The position numbers were made by a program, and so were the translations under genes. From assembly GCA_937893785.1 (NCBI GenBank), contig CALCSP010000391.1:1-6460 (forward strand): a stretch of 6,460 nucleotides of DNA, written 5' to 3'. Below, piece by piece: positions 6,430 to 6,460 of this stretch. Source of the stretch: an uncultured Verrucomicrobiales bacterium (GTDB taxonomy: Bacteria > Verrucomicrobiota > Verrucomicrobiia > Verrucomicrobiales > DEV007). Position 1 is the stretch's first letter; each line of letters starts with the position of its first letter. The notes under the pieces are model-generated. The model was not told where the DNA came from. It worked only from the letters and a program-made list of their open reading frames with translations, and searched no databases.

Positions 6430-6460
6430 ATGCCCAGTGTTCGCTTATCAGGCCGTGTGA
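6430..6460 (+). CDS. Possible start of a downstream gene (cut by window end)
   Basis: An ATG at 6430, 15 bases after the parE stop, opens a frame that stays open to the edge (MPSVRLSGRV). In many bacteria parC follows parE, so this could be its first codons, but ten residues are too few to recognise any family and no Shine-Dalgarno precedes the ATG. The competing frame from the ATG at 6398 closes at TGA 6458-6460. Confidence 0.2.
   Translation, partial: MPSVRLSGRV

Overview
The window holds five complete protein-coding genes and almost no unexplained coding space. The likely source is a bacterium of the Verrucomicrobiota/PVC group or, less likely, Bacteroidota. This is inferred from three things: the ParE resembles the Bacteroidota/Verrucomicrobiota form (compact, about 620 residues, with a GLNGVG ATP-lid motif and the QTKTKLG loop); no start codon has a convincing Shine-Dalgarno sequence; and the aldolase/Gfo-Idh-MocA/PfkB enzyme families are common in polysaccharide-degrading members of these groups. 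No database search was possible, so the taxonomy is tentative.

Layout. Positions 1-156 are a spacer. It contains a short hairpin, a strong rho-independent terminator for a gene lying upstream of the window, and a 21-bp palindrome overlapping a possible -10 element just before the first gene. Positions 157-3121 (+) form a compact three-gene operon: a class I (Schiff-base) DeoC/LacD/FbaB-type aldolase, a Gfo/Idh/MocA NAD(P)-dependent oxidoreductase and a PfkB-type sugar kinase. Both junctions are 4-bp ATGA stop/start overlaps, so the three proteins are probably translationally coupled. Positions 3145-4296 (-) encode a membrane-anchored HtrA/Deg serine protease with one PDZ domain. It converges on the kinase gene with only 23 bp between the stops. 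Positions 4297-4542 are a divergent, AT-rich regulatory region with a good extended -10 promoter for the next gene and several inverted repeats. Positions 4543-6414 (+) encode topoisomerase IV subunit B (ParE). The last 46 bases may hold the start of another gene.

Function. The operon reads as a catabolic module: oxidation or reduction of a sugar, cyclitol or sugar acid, phosphorylation of the product, then aldol cleavage into central metabolites. The substrate cannot be read from the sequence, and no transporter, isomerase or regulator is present. The protease (envelope protein quality control) and ParE (chromosome decatenation) are housekeeping genes, apparently unrelated to the operon. The unassigned sugar pathway is the most interesting item. 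I see no phage, insertion sequence, CRISPR, defence or RNA-gene signal.
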